From positions 1-29,590 of the forward strand of contig JBBSBE010000041.1 in assembly GCA_038251625.1 (NCBI GenBank): a stretch of DNA of 29,590 bases, given 5' to 3'. The notes beneath the pieces were generated by a model that was not told where the DNA came from, searched no databases, and worked only from the letters and a program-made list of their open reading frames with translations. How positions within the stretch are numbered: position 1 is the stretch's first letter; each line of letters starts with the position of its first letter. Shown in pieces: positions 8,109 to 15,666 of the stretch. The stretch is from JBBQXK01 sp038251625. Lineage in GTDB: Bacteria; Pseudomonadota; Alphaproteobacteria; Rhodobacterales; Rhodobacteraceae. A program made the position numbers and the translations under genes.

Positions 8109-8957
8109 ATGGATCTGCGTGGACGGCGGGAAAGCCGCAACATCGAGGACCGGCGCAGCCAGGGTCGGCGCGTGGGCGGCGGCGTGCAGGTCGGCGGCCT
8201 TGGCCTTCTTGCCATCGTCGTGGTCGGATGGTTCTTCGGCGTCGATGTCACACCGCTTCTGCAGGATCAGGGCGGCGGCGCCCCCGTTTCGCAGGAATTG
8301 ACGGCAGAGGACCAGGCGGAACTGACATTCGTCTCGCGCGTCCTTGGCGTCACCGAAGATGTCTGGACAACCATATTCCGCGAACAACTGGGCGAAACAT
8401 ACACCGCACCTGTCCTCGTGGCGTTCAAGGATTCAACCGCATCGCCCTGCGGCGGCGCCAACGGGGCCACCGGCCCGTTCTACTGCCCCATCGACCAGAA
8501 GGCCTATCTCGACACCGGCTTTTTCGTTACGCTCGACCGCCAGCTTGGCGCCAAGGGCGATTTCGCCGCCGCCTACGTAGTGGCGCATGAAATCGGCCAT
8601 CACGTGCAGAACGAACTTGGTATCCTCGCCAAGGTGAACACCCTGCGCGCGCGCGTCTCAGAGGCGGAGTCGAACGAGCTTTCTGTCCGCACAGAGCTTC
8701 AGGCCGATTGCTTTTCCGGCATCTGGTCGCGCGCGGCGCGCGATCAGATCGGGGTGCTGAGTGCGGGCGATGTGGAAGAGGCCGTGAACGCCGCCCGCCG
8801 CATCGGCGATGACGTGCTGCAAAAGGCCGCCGGGCGCCGCCCCATGCCCCACACCTTCACCCACGGCACTGCCGAACAGCGGTCGCGCTGGTTCGTGACC
8901 GGCTTCAAATCCGGCCAGATCGGCGATTGCGACACCTTCACACCCAATCGCATCTAG
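8109..8957 (+). CDS. Neutral zinc metallopeptidase, YpfJ/KPN_02809 family
   Basis: A 282-residue membrane-anchored protein. It starts MDLRGRRESRNIEDRR, the usual N-terminal signature of this family (RGRRxSxNIEDRR). One helix at about 27-45 follows, then a soluble domain with Cys residues (SPCGGAN, FYCPID) and the zinc-protease motif H160-E161-I-G-H164 (VVAHEIGHHVQ); the downstream ELQADCFSGIW (E196 region) supplies the likely third ligand. ATG 8109 is preferred to ATG 8094 because GGGGA (8096-8100) sits eight bases before it. Substrate and physiological role are not established for the family. It is transcribed towards tRNA-Leu. Confidence 0.92.
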   Translation: MDLRGRRESRNIEDRRSQGRRVGGGVQVGGLGLLAIVVVGWFFGVDVTPLLQDQGGGAPVSQELTAEDQAELTFVSRVLGVTEDVWTTIFREQLGETYTAPVLVAFKDSTASPCGGANGATGPFYCPIDQKAYLDTGFFVTLDRQLGAKGDFAAAYVVAHEIGHHVQNELGILAKVNTLRARVSEAESNELSVRTELQADCFSGIWSRAARDQIGVLSAGDVEEAVNAARRIGDDVLQKAAGRRPMPHTFTHGTAEQRSRWFVTGFKSGQIGDCDTFTPNRI

Positions 8958-9039
8958 AAGATGGGCTTGAGTGCCGCGCATTGGGGCGCTAAGGAAACCC
9001 TCGCCCCCGCCTGATCGGCGCTACCATGGGGCGAACGGC

Positions 9040-9123
9040 GCGGGTGTGGCGGAATGGTAGACGCGAAGGTCTCAAACACCTTTTCCGCAAGGAGTGTCGG
9101 TTCGAGTCCGACCACCCGCACCA
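9040..9123 (+). tRNA. tRNA-Leu (anticodon CAA)
   Basis: An 84-nt class II tRNA with encoded CCA. The acceptor GCGGGTG pairs with CACCCGC, and the anticodon stem AAGGT/ACCTT encloses CTCAAAC with anticodon CAA. A long variable arm (TTCCGCAAGGAGT region) follows, and the T-loop is GTTCGAGTC. A TTGAGT box at 8967-8972, followed 17 bp later by TAAGGA, may be part of its promoter. Confidence 0.97.
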
Positions 9124-9127
9124 GCCC

Positions 9128-10204
9128 CTACAGCTTGAAGTGTTTGCCGAGCTTCAGCCCCTGACCCTGATAGTTCGACGCAATGCCTTGCCCATAGAGC
9201 GCATCCGGCACCTCTGCCATCCGCTCATAGACCAGCCGCCCCACCACCTGACCGTGTTCCAGCACGAAGGGCGCCTCGTGGCAGCGCACCTCCAGCACGC
9301 CCCGCGATCCTGCCCCCCCGGCGGCGGCCCAGCCGAAGCCGGGATCGAAAAAGCCCGCGTAATGCACGCGGAACTCGCCGACCATGGCCAGATAGGGCGC
9401 CATCTCTGCGGCATGTGTGGGCGGGATCGTCACGGCCTCGCGCGAGACCAGGATATAGAACGCACCGGGATCAAGGATCACGCGTCCCTCGTTGCCGCGC
9501 AGAGCCTCCCAGAATTCGGCCGCCGGATAGTGCCCTATCCGGTCAAGATCGATCACCCCGGCATGGGGCTTTGCGCGATATCCCATCAGATCGCCGACGC
9601 GTGGCCGCAGATCAACCGAAAACCCAAGGCCCCCTGCGATGACCGGCGGCAGGTCCACCAGCGGGCTCACGGCGTGCAGGGCGGCCAGCTCGGCATCCGA
9701 CAACACCGCATCGCCCATCCGCAGGCGCAACTGGTTGAGCCGCATGCCGGGCCGCACCAGCACGGAAAACGACCGGGGGCAGACCTCGGCCCAAAGGGGC
9801 CCTGCATAGCCCGCCGCGATACGGTCGAACTCGGTTCCCCGGTCGGTGATCGTGCGCGTCAGAAGGTCCAGCCGCCCGGTCGATGACTTTGCATTCGCCA
9901 CGGCTGTCACGCCTGGCGGCAGCGCCAGCCGCTCCATCAGCGGAATCACGTAAACGCAACCCTTTTCCAAGACCGCGCCGCCCGACAGGTCCATCCGGTG
10001 CATCTCGAACTCGGCCAGCCGGTCCTCCACCCGCGCCTCTGCACCGGCAAGGAACGAGGCCCGCACGCGGTACGCCGTCGTGCCGAGCCGCAGATCAAGG
10101 CTGGCGGGCTGAACCTGCGCCGGGGTCACGGCGCTGTCGGCGGCAATGCCCCCGTCGGCAATCAACTGCCGCAACGCCTGCGCAGGCAGTACGCCAGATG
10201 CCAT
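9128..10204 (-). CDS. dcd: 2'-deoxycytidine 5'-triphosphate deaminase, two-domain form
   Basis: About 358 residues, nearly twice the 190-odd residues of E. coli Dcd. The sequence reads as two tandem dUTPase/dCTP-deaminase folds, a form common in alphaproteobacteria. The first half contains VQPASLDLRLG, the ANAKSSTGRLDLLTRTITD stretch (SSxGR nucleotide-binding motif) and PGMRLNQLRL. The second half repeats the fold with FSVDLRPR, FYILVSREAVTIPP, MVGEFRVHYAGFFDPGFGW and GQVVGRLVYE. The enzyme deaminates dCTP to dUTP for thymidylate synthesis. Two adjacent ATG codons exist (10207, 10204); the second gives a better spacing from GGGGGA. It lies just downstream of tRNA-Pro on the same strand and converges on tRNA-Leu with only 4 bp between. 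Confidence 0.9.
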   Translation of the reverse strand: MASGVLPAQALRQLIADGGIAADSAVTPAQVQPASLDLRLGTTAYRVRASFLAGAEARVEDRLAEFEMHRMDLSGGAVLEKGCVYVIPLMERLALPPGVTAVANAKSSTGRLDLLTRTITDRGTEFDRIAAGYAGPLWAEVCPRSFSVLVRPGMRLNQLRLRMGDAVLSDAELAALHAVSPLVDLPPVIAGGLGFSVDLRPRVGDLMGYRAKPHAGVIDLDRIGHYPAAEFWEALRGNEGRVILDPGAFYILVSREAVTIPPTHAAEMAPYLAMVGEFRVHYAGFFDPGFGWAAAGGAGSRGVLEVRCHEAPFVLEHGQVVGRLVYERMAEVPDALYGQGIASNYQGQGLKLGKHFKL

Positions 10205-10267
10205 CATCTTCCCCCGGAAAACGAAACCGCCCGCGCATCCCCTTGGATGGCGGGCGGATTTCGGTGT

Positions 10268-10345
10268 TGGTCGGGCCGGAGAGATTCGAACTCTCGACCT
10301 TCCGCCCCCCAGACGGACGCGCTAACCAGGCTGCGCCACGGCCCG
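10268..10345 (-). tRNA. tRNA-Pro (anticodon GGG)
   Basis: A complete 78-nt cloverleaf on the minus strand including CCA. The acceptor CGGGCCG pairs with CGGCCCG (5' C is typical of tRNA-Pro). The anticodon stem TCCGT/GCGGA holds loop CTGGGGG with anticodon GGG, and the T-arm GAGAG-TTCGAAT-CTCTC is perfect. It follows the merR-like gene by 55 bp on the same strand. Confidence 0.97.
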
Positions 10346-10400
10346 ACGAGGCGGATACATACCGATATCTCGGGCAGGGGCAAGCGCGAATACATGCGCG

Positions 10401-11042
10401 TCAGCGGCGCGCAAGCCGGCCGCGTTCCACCATCGCGGCGCGCAGGATCGCCAGCCGTCCAGCCAGCGGCGACAGGGCCTCTGCCCGCGCAATCAGCACC
10501 TCGGCCGGCAAGGCGCGCAGCCGCGCCGCGATAACCGGGGCTTCGCCCGGCGCGGGCCGGTCGAAAATCGGCATCGTCTCGGGCAGGGGGGGCGCCTTGC
10601 GCAGCGCCAGAACCTTCAGCAGCGGAAGCGGCTCTTGCCGGGGGGCCGGCTCATCATCCACTGCCTCGGCATCCTCCGCCTCTTGGTCGATATCTATATC
10701 AACATCCGGGACGGCGGCGTCCGACGCTGCCACGGCCGCTTCCGGCTGCTCCTCGGCAGGCGCGGCAACGGCATCATCCACCAGTGCCGCCACGTGCCGC
10801 ACGCCCTGTTCGCGCAGGATTTTCTGCACGCCCCGGATGGTCAGCCCCTCGTCATGCAAAAGCTGCTTGATCCCCGCAAGCAGGGCCACATCCGAGGGCC
10901 GGTAATACCGCCGTCCGCCCGCCCGCTTGACCGGGCGCACTTGCGGAAACCGGCTCTCCCAGAACCGCAGCACATGCGCAGGCGTTTGCAGGTGGTCGGC
11001 CACTTCGCTGATGGTGCGGAAAGCCTCGGGTGATTTATCCAC
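10401..11042 (-). CDS. MerR family transcriptional regulator
   Basis: A 213-residue regulator. The N-terminal winged helix-turn-helix is clear at residues 9-80: FRTISEVADHLQTPAHVLRFWE, then RAGGRRYYRPSDVALL and LLHDEGLTIRGVQKILRE. The rest is not a conventional MerR effector domain: a strongly acidic, Ala-rich linker (about 85-135, with DVDIDIDQEAEDAEAVDDE) leads to a short basic helical tail. No cysteine cluster for metal sensing is seen. The start is GTG 11042 with GGAGG seven bases upstream. It is the last protein gene of the yceD-rpmF-plsX-fabH-ihfA cluster, a conserved alphaproteobacterial order; the target genes are unknown. Confidence 0.9.
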   Translation of the reverse strand: MDKSPEAFRTISEVADHLQTPAHVLRFWESRFPQVRPVKRAGGRRYYRPSDVALLAGIKQLLHDEGLTIRGVQKILREQGVRHVAALVDDAVAAPAEEQPEAAVAASDAAVPDVDIDIDQEAEDAEAVDDEPAPRQEPLPLLKVLALRKAPPLPETMPIFDRPAPGEAPVIAARLRALPAEVLIARAEALSPLAGRLAILRAAMVERGRLARR

Positions 11043-11059
11043 TCACCTGCCTCCGGACC

Positions 11060-11362
11060 TCAGGATTTCGCTCCGGCTGCCACGCGATCCTTCATCAGAT
11101 GCGAGGGCCGGAAGGTCAGCACCCGGCGCGGGCTGATCGGAACCTCGTCGCCCGTCTTGGGGTTGCGCCCCACGCGGGCGGACTTGTCACGGATCGAAAA
11201 CGTGCCAAAAGACGATATCTTCACGCTGTCGCCCGACGCCAGCGCGTCCGACACATGCTGCAAAACGGATTCGACCAGTTGCGCCGATTCGTTGCGGCTC
11301 AGGCCCACTTCGCGAAACACCGCTTCGCTCAGGTCCATCCGCGTCAATGTCTTGTCACCCAT
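11060..11362 (-). CDS. ihfA: Integration host factor subunit alpha
   Basis: A 100-residue HU/IHF-fold protein. Typical features are the LTRMDLSEAVFREVGLSR start, VKISSFGTFSIRDK in the beta-arm base, and the GRNPKTGDEVPISPRRVLTFRPS signature with the DNA-intercalating Pro in NPKTG (quoted in parts). IHF alpha forms a heterodimer with IhfB and sharply bends DNA, serving recombination, replication and transcription. An ATG at 11368 is flush with GGGGG; ATG 11362 has it at six bases' distance and gives the standard length. It lies 17 bp upstream of the MerR gene. It may have its own promoter in the 110-bp gap after fabH. Confidence 0.96.
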   Translation of the reverse strand: MGDKTLTRMDLSEAVFREVGLSRNESAQLVESVLQHVSDALASGDSVKISSFGTFSIRDKSARVGRNPKTGDEVPISPRRVLTFRPSHLMKDRVAAGAKS

Positions 11363-11388
11363 AACCATCCCCCGAAGTTTCGCGTGGA

Positions 11389-11417
11389 AGGATGCGCGCG
11401 CAAATTTCTCAAGTCAA
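11389..11417 (-). promoter_or_regulatory. Candidate ihfA promoter
   Basis: On the minus strand TTGACT (11417-11412) is followed after 17 bp by CATCCT (11394-11389), about 27 bp before the ihfA ATG. The -35 matches five of six consensus bases, the -10 only three. It would allow ihfA-merR to be expressed apart from plsX-fabH. Confidence 0.4.
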
Positions 11418-11472
11418 TATCAGGCGCTTGGCGGACAATGTTCAGAGCACGGATTTTCGCCGAGGCAACGCC

Positions 11473-12444
11473 CTACCAGCGCAGCACCACAGCACCCCAC
11501 GCCAGCCCTCCGCCAATCGCCTCTGCCACGATCAGATCGCCTTGCTTGATCTGCCCCCGCGCCCGCCCCACCGACAACGCAAGCGGGATTGACGCCGCCG
11601 ATGTGTTGCCATGATCCTGCACCGTCACCACCACCCGGTCCATGCCCACGCCCATGCGCTTCGCGGTCGCTTCGATGATGCGGATATTGGCCTGATGCGG
11701 CACAATCCACGCCACATCGTCGCTCGTCGCCCCAGCCTTTTCCAACGCGGCATGGGCGGTTTCGGCAAGCTTTTCGACGGCATGGCGAAACACCTCGCGC
11801 CCCTGCATCCGCAGATGCCCGGTTGTGCCGGTCGAAGTGCCGCCATCGACATAAAGCAGATCACGGTGCCGCCCGTCGCTGTGCAGATCGCATGCAAGGA
11901 TCCCGCGATCCGCTGCCGTGCCCATGCCCTCGGCGGCCTCCAGAACCAGCGCTCCCGCCCCATCCGCAAAAAGAACGCATGTCGCGCGGTCGGTCCAGTC
12001 CATCAGGCGGCTGAACGTTTCTGCGCCGATCACCAGCACGCGCTTCGCCATGCCGCCACGGATCATCGCATCGGCGTTCGTCAGCGCGTAGACAAACCCT
12101 GCACAGACCGCCTGCACGTCGTAGGCAAAGCCCTGCGTCATGCCCAACTCGGCCTGAACCATCGTCGCGGTGGAGGGGAATGTCAGATCGGGGGTCGAAG
12201 TGGCCACGATGATCGCGTCGATGTCCCCCGCCACCATCCCTGCATCGGCCAGTGCCGCGCGCGCCGCACGGGTGGCGATATCGGTGGTCGTCTGGCCCAC
12301 GGCCACGAAATGGCGCCGCTCGATGCCAGACCGCGCCCGGATCCACTCATCCGATGTATCGACCAGCGATTCCAGTTCCGCGTTCGGGACCACCCGGTCG
12401 GGCAGGTAATGCCCGACACCCCTGACAACCGCGCGCACCATCAT
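11473..12444 (-). CDS. fabH: Beta-ketoacyl-ACP synthase III
   Basis: A 323-residue thiolase-fold enzyme that condenses acetyl-CoA (or another acyl-CoA) with malonyl-ACP to start fatty-acid synthesis. The Cys-His-Asn triad is intact: C114 in QAVCAGFVYAL, H250 in IVPHQANIRII and N280 in DHGNTSAASIPLAL. The N-terminal GVGHYLPDRVVPN and TSDEWIRARSGIERRH are FabH-typical. The start ATG overlaps the plsX stop (ATGA), so the two are translationally coupled; a second ATG follows directly. The plsX-fabH order is widely conserved and co-ordinates phospholipid and fatty-acid synthesis. Confidence 0.97.
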   Translation of the reverse strand: MMVRAVVRGVGHYLPDRVVPNAELESLVDTSDEWIRARSGIERRHFVAVGQTTTDIATRAARAALADAGMVAGDIDAIIVATSTPDLTFPSTATMVQAELGMTQGFAYDVQAVCAGFVYALTNADAMIRGGMAKRVLVIGAETFSRLMDWTDRATCVLFADGAGALVLEAAEGMGTAADRGILACDLHSDGRHRDLLYVDGGTSTGTTGHLRMQGREVFRHAVEKLAETAHAALEKAGATSDDVAWIVPHQANIRIIEATAKRMGVGMDRVVVTVQDHGNTSAASIPLALSVGRARGQIKQGDLIVAEAIGGGLAWGAVVLRW

Positions 12445-13550
12445 TGCACTCCCGTCCCTTCGCGCGGCGCATCCTGCCCAGCCCGTTCGGTGGACGCAAG
12501 ACGCGCCGCCAGACGTTCGTTGAAGCCCGATTTTGCCAATTGGAACGCCAGTTTGATCGCCGCCGACACGCCCGTCGCATCGGCAGACCCGTGCGATTTC
12601 ACCACCGTGCCGTTCAGCCCCAGAAAGACGCCACCATTCACCCGGCGCGGATCAATCCGCTTTTGCAGCCGCCGCAGCGACGTGATGGCAAGAAGCGCCG
12701 CAATCCGGCTGAGAAGCGTGGCCCGGAACGCCTCTTTCAGGAAATCGGCAATGATCTTGGCCGTGCCTTCGCCGGTTTTCAGCGCTATGTTGCCGGTGAA
12801 CCCGTCGGTAACGATGACGTCCACCCGGTCGGACGGGATATCCCCGCCCTCGACAAAGCCCACAAACTCGTACCCGCCCGCCTCGGCCGCCATCGCCATC
12901 TGGTCATGCGCCAGCTTCAGTTCGGCCCGGCCCTTGTGCTCTTCCGTGCCCACGTTCAGCAGGCCCACACGGGGACGCTCCAGATTCAGCCCGTTGCGCG
13001 CATAGGATGCGCCCATGGTCGCGAATTGCAGCAGGTCGGGCGCATCGGCGCGGATATCGGCGCCCACGTCCAGCATCAGGTTGAACCCACCCGGGTTGCG
13101 GCTGGGCCAAAGGCAGGCGATGGCGGGGCGGTTGACGCCCGGCAACTTGCGCAGGCGGATCATGCTCAACGCCATCAGCGCGCCGGTATTGCCGCAGGAT
13201 ACGGCCACCGTCGCCTCGCCGCTTTTCACGCTTTCCACGCAAGACCACATCGATGTGCCCTCGCCATGGCGCATCACCTGGCTTGGCTTGTCGTGCATCG
13301 TCACGACGCGCGGCGCGTGGCGGATATCGCAGCGCCCATCCAGCACGCGTCGCTTGGCCACAAGCGGCTGCAGCACCGCCTCGTCGCCATGCAGCACAAA
13401 GCCGATATCGGGATTCTTCTGCGCCGAACGCACAAGGCCCGCCACCACGGTGGCAGGCCCCCGGTCACCGCCCATGGCATCGACCGAAATCACAATGCGT
13501 CCGCCAGTTTCAGCGGGCCCTCGCGCAGCGTCGGCTTGTGCCTCGGTCAT
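12441..13550 (-). CDS. plsX: Phosphate acyltransferase PlsX
   Basis: A 369-residue enzyme converting acyl-ACP to acyl-phosphate, the donor for PlsY in phosphatidic acid synthesis. Signature text is VISVDAMGGDRGP near the N-terminus, AVSCGNTGALMALSM, IACLWPSRNPGGFNLMLDVGA, LLNVGTEEHKG and VIVTDGFTGNIALKTGEGTAK. The protein is a peripheral membrane enzyme in other bacteria. The start at 13550 lies 24 bp after rpmF, and its stop overlaps the fabH start by 4 bp. A 15-20 residue N-terminal extension (MTEAQADAARGPAE) precedes the conserved core. Confidence 0.97.
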   Translation of the reverse strand: MTEAQADAARGPAETGGRIVISVDAMGGDRGPATVVAGLVRSAQKNPDIGFVLHGDEAVLQPLVAKRRVLDGRCDIRHAPRVVTMHDKPSQVMRHGEGTSMWSCVESVKSGEATVAVSCGNTGALMALSMIRLRKLPGVNRPAIACLWPSRNPGGFNLMLDVGADIRADAPDLLQFATMGASYARNGLNLERPRVGLLNVGTEEHKGRAELKLAHDQMAMAAEAGGYEFVGFVEGGDIPSDRVDVIVTDGFTGNIALKTGEGTAKIIADFLKEAFRATLLSRIAALLAITSLRRLQKRIDPRRVNGGVFLGLNGTVVKSHGSADATGVSAAIKLAFQLAKSGFNERLAARLASTERAGQDAPREGTGVQ

Positions 13551-13574
13551 GGCGGCAGGGCAACCCCTTGGGTC

Positions 13575-13781
13575 TTACGCGGCGTCGTCGTCCAGATCGA
13601 CATCCTTGACGGAGGCGACCACTTCACGCGCATCATAGTGGCCGCAAGCGCCGCACACGTGGTGCGGGCGCTTCAGCTCGCCACAATTCGCGCAGGCTGC
13701 GGGATTCGCGGCAACCAGCGCGTCATGCGCGCGGCGCATGTTGCGGCGGGATTTCGTGGTTCGGTTCTGCGGGACAGCCAT
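13575..13781 (-). CDS. rpmF: 50S ribosomal protein L32
   Basis: A 68-residue basic protein starting MAVPQNRTTKSRRNMRRAHDAL, the invariant L32 N-terminus. It is the zinc-binding type: C30/C33 (CANC) and C43/C46 (CGAC). The acidic tail DVDLDDDAA is typical of alphaproteobacterial L32. ATG 13781 has GAGG seven bases upstream. It sits between yceD (166 bp upstream) and plsX (24 bp downstream), the usual arrangement. Confidence 0.97.
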   Translation of the reverse strand: MAVPQNRTTKSRRNMRRAHDALVAANPAACANCGELKRPHHVCGACGHYDAREVVASVKDVDLDDDAA

Positions 13782-13801
13782 GTCTCGACCTCGGGGTACT
13801 G

Positions 13802-13816
13802 AGGGGACAGGCCCCT
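13802..13816 (-). other. Hairpin in the rpmF leader
   Basis: AGGGG (13802-13806) and CCCCT (13812-13816) form a five-base-pair stem with a five-base loop in the 5' untranslated region, about 20 bp before the rpmF start and just upstream of its ribosome site. It could modulate rpmF translation, but a stem this short may be chance in GC-rich DNA. Confidence 0.25.
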
Positions 13817-13889
13817 GATTTTCAACAAAGATACGGGCGCCTTGGCCAATTTCGGCCACGCCGTCCGCCGCATCTCGGATAAGGCGCGG

Positions 13890-13917
13890 AACATACTGCG
13901 ATTCTGACAGGGCGCAA
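13890..13917 (-). promoter_or_regulatory. Candidate rpmF-plsX-fabH promoter
   Basis: On the minus strand TTGCGC (13917-13912), 16 bp, TATGTT (13895-13890). Both boxes match four of six consensus bases. It lies in the 166-bp gap between yceD and rpmF and would give a leader of roughly 100 nt before rpmF. Confidence 0.42.
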
Positions 13918-13947
13918 GCCCCTTTTCCGCAAGGGCCAACGCCCGCC

Positions 13948-14508
13948 TCAATCTGCGCCCGACCCGCCTTTGCCCAGCTTGTCGCGCAGGGCCGCGAGTG
14001 CGGCAAAGGGCTTCTCGGTCGCGGCGTCGATCGGTGCGGCTCCCGGTGGGGCAAAGGCCGCCGCACCCAGTTCCGCCCCCGGCGCGCGCGGATAGGGCGG
14101 CAACGCCAGCGCCAGCGCCTCGGTGGCCACGGCGGCCAGGTCGATGATATCCGGCAGGGGCTCGGTGCTGTCGTCCTCCGGAACCTCCACCTCGTCGCCG
14201 TCGGGCTCTTGCCAGTCCTTCAGGTACGTGCGCCTCACCGCCTCGCTTATCCCGGCCCGCACGGGCACCAGCGTTACCACGCACGCTTGCACCGCCACCG
14301 CCTCCAGCCGCGCTTCCAGCCGCATGTCCCCCTTGCCCTGCGGGATCACCGCACCTGACAGACGCAACGCTGGCAACCCCAGCAGGCCCAAGGCATCGGC
14401 CATCGCCTCGCGCGCCGCCGCATCGGGCGCAAACGCAAAGCGCGTGGTCTTGCGCTGCGACAACTGGCGTACAACCAGGCTGGCGGGATCGGGGGCAGGG
14501 TCGGTCAT
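13948..14508 (-). CDS. YceD family (DUF177) protein
   Basis: A 186-residue protein of the YceD/DUF177 family. Recognisable parts are VVRQLSQRKTTRFAFAPD at the start, a central LEARLEAVAVQACVVTLVPV (the family's V-x-C-x-R-x-L region in variant form) and an acidic block followed by DIIDLAAVATEALALALPPYPR. YceD sits before rpmF in very many bacteria and has been linked to 23S rRNA accumulation or maturation; plant homologues act on chloroplast 23S rRNA. ATG 14508 has GGAG seven bases upstream. It is divergent from bamE with 145 bp between starts. Confidence 0.9.
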   Translation of the reverse strand: MTDPAPDPASLVVRQLSQRKTTRFAFAPDAAAREAMADALGLLGLPALRLSGAVIPQGKGDMRLEARLEAVAVQACVVTLVPVRAGISEAVRRTYLKDWQEPDGDEVEVPEDDSTEPLPDIIDLAAVATEALALALPPYPRAPGAELGAAAFAPPGAAPIDAATEKPFAALAALRDKLGKGGSGAD

Positions 14509-14653
14509 TGGCAGGCTCCGGCATGGGGGGCGCCCGAAACCCCGGGGCGCGTTCCTTCCTTGAAGAGCCGTCCGACACCCTGTAAGTCAAAGGTCAGGGG
14601 TGACGGCCCGTTCCGGCTTAGGCCCGGTTGCGGACCAAGACAAGAGGATGCCG

Positions 14654-15124
14654 ATGACAGGGCAGTGGGGCAGGGGCAAGACGTGGGCAACGCGGGTCGT
14701 GGGCCTGGCAGCCCTTCTTGCATTGATGGCCTGTGCGCCGCAAATCCGCAATCACGGCTACGTCCCGACCGATGAAGACCTGGCCGCGATCAAGGTCGGC
14801 GTCGACACGCGCGACAGTGTGGCCAGTGCGGTTGGCCGCCCCTCGGCGCAGGCACTGCTCAGCGATACCGGATGGTACTACGTGCGCAGCACCTACCGCA
14901 CCATCGGCCCCCGCGAACCGAAAGAGATTGACCGTCAGGTCGTCGCCATCTCCTTCAGCGACACTGGCGTTCTTGAAAACGTGGAACGCTTCGGGCTGGA
15001 AAAGGGGCGCGTGGTGGTCCTGTCACGTCGCGTGACAGAGACCAACATCAAGGGCGTCAGCGCACTGCGCCAGATCTTCTCGAACTTCGGCCGCTTCAAC
15101 GCCAGCGATTTCATCCGGCAGTAA
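14654..15124 (+). CDS. bamE: Outer membrane assembly lipoprotein BamE
   Basis: A 156-residue lipoprotein. The N-terminus is basic followed by a hydrophobic core and lipobox LMAC with lipidated C27 if started at 14654. ATG 14654 is preferred to 14648 because AAGAGG lies six bases before it. The domain is SmpA/OmlA (BamE): YVPTDEDLAAIKVGVDTRDSV, VGRPS, GWYYVRSTYRTIGPREPKEIDRQVVAISF. BamE is a periplasm-facing accessory lipoprotein of the BamA beta-barrel assembly machine. It is a single gene between yceD (divergent) and msrB (convergent, 15 bp apart). Confidence 0.93.
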   Translation: MTGQWGRGKTWATRVVGLAALLALMACAPQIRNHGYVPTDEDLAAIKVGVDTRDSVASAVGRPSAQALLSDTGWYYVRSTYRTIGPREPKEIDRQVVAISFSDTGVLENVERFGLEKGRVVVLSRRVTETNIKGVSALRQIFSNFGRFNASDFIRQ

Positions 15125-15139
15125 CGGCTGCCCGGAGCA

Positions 15140-15544
15140 TCATGCTTCGGGCACGAAATTCAGCGCCACCCCGTTGATGCAATAGCGCAGGCCGGTGGGC
15201 TTTGGCCCGTCCGGGAACACGTGGCCCATGTGCGACCCGCACCGCGCGCAATGCACCTCTGTCCGGCTCATGAACCAGCTGCGATCCACGCTTTCGCCCA
15301 ACGGCGCACCCTCGGCCGGTGCCCAGAACGATGGCCAGCCGGTGCCGCTGTCAAACTTCTGCGCCGCATCGAAAAGCGCAGCACCACAGCCCAGGCACTC
15401 GAACCGCCCCGGCTCTTTGGGAAAATTGTCATGGGTAAAGGCCCGTTCGGTGCCGTGGTTGCGCATGACCTTGTAGGCCAGGTCGCTCAACTCGGTCCGC
15501 CACTCGGCGTCAGATTTCTCGATACGATCGGTCGTGTCGGTCAT
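15140..15544 (-). CDS. msrB: Peptide-methionine (R)-S-oxide reductase
   Basis: A 134-residue MsrB that reduces methionine-R-sulfoxide in proteins. The structural zinc is held by C50/C53 (CLGC) and C99/C102 (CARC). The catalytic residue is C122 in RYCINGVALNF. Other signatures are GTGWPSFW and SHMGHVFPDGP. ATG 15544 gives the family start and has AGGAG upstream; the frame continues further but without support. It is divergent from olsB and convergent with bamE. No export signal is seen, so it is cytoplasmic. Confidence 0.96.
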   Translation of the reverse strand: MTDTTDRIEKSDAEWRTELSDLAYKVMRNHGTERAFTHDNFPKEPGRFECLGCGAALFDAAQKFDSGTGWPSFWAPAEGAPLGESVDRSWFMSRTEVHCARCGSHMGHVFPDGPKPTGLRYCINGVALNFVPEA

Positions 15545-15666
15545 GCCACAAAGGCTCCTCTGATAGCGCGCGCTGTCACCCATCCGTCACGCCTTGCGTG
15601 GTAGGCCGCGCTCGCACATATGTAGGTCGGACAGGACCGGTCGCCAAGACAATGAGGAGCCTGCCA

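Noticed and set aside
11611..13802. Very long plus-strand open frames opposite fabH and plsX
   Set aside because: They are antisense to intact, motif-complete genes and have Arg/His/Pro-rich composition caused by GC-rich third positions.
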